Of a stretch of 64,000 nucleotides of DNA, positions 62,692 to 64,000 are shown in pieces; the first letter of the stretch is position 1, and each line of letters starts with the position of its first letter. Source of the stretch: Rhynchonema sp. JSB1_4 (Eukaryota; Nematoda; Chromadorea; Monhysterida; Xyalidae). A program made the position numbers and the translations under genes. The notes under the pieces were generated by a model that was not told the DNA's origin, did not search any database, and saw nothing but the letters and a program-made list of their open reading frames with translations. The stretch is taken from assembly GCA_030248065.1 (NCBI GenBank), contig JASAMV010009212.1, forward strand, positions 1 through 64,000, in the 5' to 3' direction.

Positions 62692-63570
62692 TGTGAATTT
62701 CAAATATTTCAGCGCAGGTATTAGGTACATTATCGCATTGCAGCTGCGCAAAATGAATTTAGTTGGTCTCTGCTCAGTAAATAATTTCTGGGTATGTTGT
62801 TGGTCACGATGATGATAATGAGAAGAAATTATAGCTGGAAAGAATACAGTCAAAGCTTCGTTTTTGGTCAAAAAGATGATCCATAGACAAGAATATGAAA
62901 GAAATAATTGAGTCCCAAATAACAGCCACGTCCGAATTTTCATCTTCCGCAGTATACTTCCCCTTTTATTGTCTGACGATTGAGTTGAAAAAGATGCCAC
63001 AGGAAAAATTTTGGCTTGCGCAGTTCTGCTTGGTGTCTCAAGCAAGCCAATTTTTTCAGCTGCAATTTACAAAACGCTGCTCTTATCCCAAAGATATTTG
63101 TGTTCCTGGGTACTGATGAGCAAGCATATCAATCATCTTGGTTGAATGGTACACATGAATCATGAAGTTGGTTCTTGGTGCTTCTCTTGGCGGTAAACGT
63201 GCAAGAGCCCAGATTGCTCTTTTTAGTATCCGGGATTGTATATTCAAATTTCAATACCTGTTTGATGCGCTTAAACTTGAAAGGCCTACCATCACGTTCC
63301 CATAACGCATTCAGCAACCTGCTTATCTCATTGTCAATATTCAAATTTATGACAGGATGTTCTAGACCTTGCTAGATCATCTTTGAAGCGAATCTCAGTT
63401 GAATTTCTCGAATATGTTTGTGAATCTCGATGACATGAAGATATCGTTTATATTGCTAGAAGTAACGCTCGCTAAAGTTTTCAATAACCGAGGTTCGTCA
63501 CAACACGATTGTATCAATATCCGCGTTTTGTTTACACGATTGTATTTGAACCGGCTGCTGTGTACTTCAG
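62692..63570. other. Interval before the TIL-domain gene
   Basis: This should hold the promoters of two divergent genes and possibly a first exon with a signal peptide for the TIL gene, which I could not locate with confidence. A 71-codon minus-strand frame at 63129-63344 is described separately. Confidence 0.4.
63129..63344 (-). CDS. Small hypothetical protein or exon
   Basis: An open frame starting MNIDNEISRLLNALWERDGR and containing GSCTFTAKRSTKNQLHDSC. Composition is protein-like and it has a C-x17-C spacing. There is no family match, no splice context was worked out, and it could be chance. Confidence 0.2.
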   Translation of the reverse strand: MNIDNEISRLLNALWERDGRPFKFKRIKQVLKFEYTIPDTKKSNLGSCTFTAKRSTKNQLHDSCVPFNQDD

Positions 63571-64000
63571 AGCGTGGATGTCGCCCAGACGAGCAGTTCC
63601 GAGCCACCCATTGTCACAGAACGTGCGAATATCACGTCGGAGTCCCATGTTTTAATAATGTTATCGGCGACCTTGTATGGCCGAGTTGCACTTGCAAAAC
63701 AGGAACAGTCTATCTGCACCGGAATGAAACGGTCAGAGGGCCTTGCGTGCCGGAAGTAGAGTGTCGTAAGTGTGGTAATTAATCTGTGGTTGTGATGTGA
63801 CAAGTCACAAGAACAACTTGATGCAATTCAGCATTGTTTTCGGTAGTTTCTGTTGGACTCTTGTATTGGATATGTATTTTCTTTCGCAAGATGGAATTGT
63901 TCAACTCGTTTCCAGCTTCCGACGTTTGCCGATCCGACGAACTGTATCTCGTTGGCGGCACGGAGTGCACAACGGTGTGCCCAAGTCCAAACGGCAGGAA
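63571..64000 (+). CDS. TIL-domain (trypsin-inhibitor-like) cysteine-rich protein, partial
   Basis: Exons 63571-63765 and 63916-64000 (cut by the window edge) join in phase 1. The first encodes GCRPDEQFRATHCHRTC, VPCFNN, PSCTCKTGTVYLHRN and GPCVPEVEC, a cysteine pattern close to a TIL domain (C-C-C-C-CxC-C-C; two of the usual ten cysteines are not seen). The second starts another unit with VCRSDELYLVGGTECTTVCP. Repeated TIL units suggest a secreted serine-protease inhibitor or a mucin/SCO-spondin-like protein. The first exon with a signal peptide lies upstream and was not identified. Confidence 0.7.

Overview
The window is from an animal genome and most likely from a nematode. Genes are split into many short exons with GT-AG introns. 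Interspersed (TTAGGC)n-like tracts match the usual nematode telomere unit. One gene encodes a seven-transmembrane protein that resembles nematode serpentine receptors. The species cannot be named from the sequence. Introns are loaded with small transposons and minisatellites, which suggests a repeat-rich genome. No tRNA, rRNA or CRISPR array was recognised.

Layout. (1) 138-33038, plus strand: about 76 exons (about 3,450 codons) forming the C-terminal two thirds of BLTP1 (KIAA1109, fly tweek, worm lpd-3), a bridge-like lipid-transfer protein. The gene enters from the left edge. (2) 33804-46755, minus strand: a complete 19-exon peptide O-xylosyltransferase gene (XYLT, worm sqv-6) with a WSC domain. 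BLTP1 and XYLT converge tail to tail. (3) 37887-40637, plus strand: a two-exon receptor-like gene lying inside a 6.7 kb XYLT intron on the opposite strand. (4) 48073-52477, minus: RUSF1 (DUF647 family), 9 exons. (5) 52758-60964, minus: RMI1, 11 exons. Its stop is only 280 nt upstream of the RUSF1 start codon on the same strand. (6) 61703-62691, minus: an unrecognised, mostly disordered protein with a GC-AG intron. (7) 63571-64000, plus: the beginning of a gene with TIL (trypsin-inhibitor-like) domains, cut by the right edge.

The genes do not form one pathway. BLTP1 moves lipids at ER contact sites. XYLT starts glycosaminoglycan chains in the Golgi. RMI1 acts in double-Holliday-junction dissolution in the nucleus. 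RUSF1 has no settled animal function. The RMI1-RUSF1 pair is spaced like a possible nematode operon.

The non-coding part is the more unusual part. It holds Harbinger-like elements with 3-bp TWA target duplications, some nested inside one another. It holds several mariner-like MITE families with TA duplications, a foldback element with minisatellite arms, and a 2.9 kb block in the first RMI1 intron where five copies of a CGCGC-hairpin core are each bounded by a different minisatellite. Exon borders were placed by hand from reading-phase continuity, splice consensus and remembered family patterns; no alignment was run.
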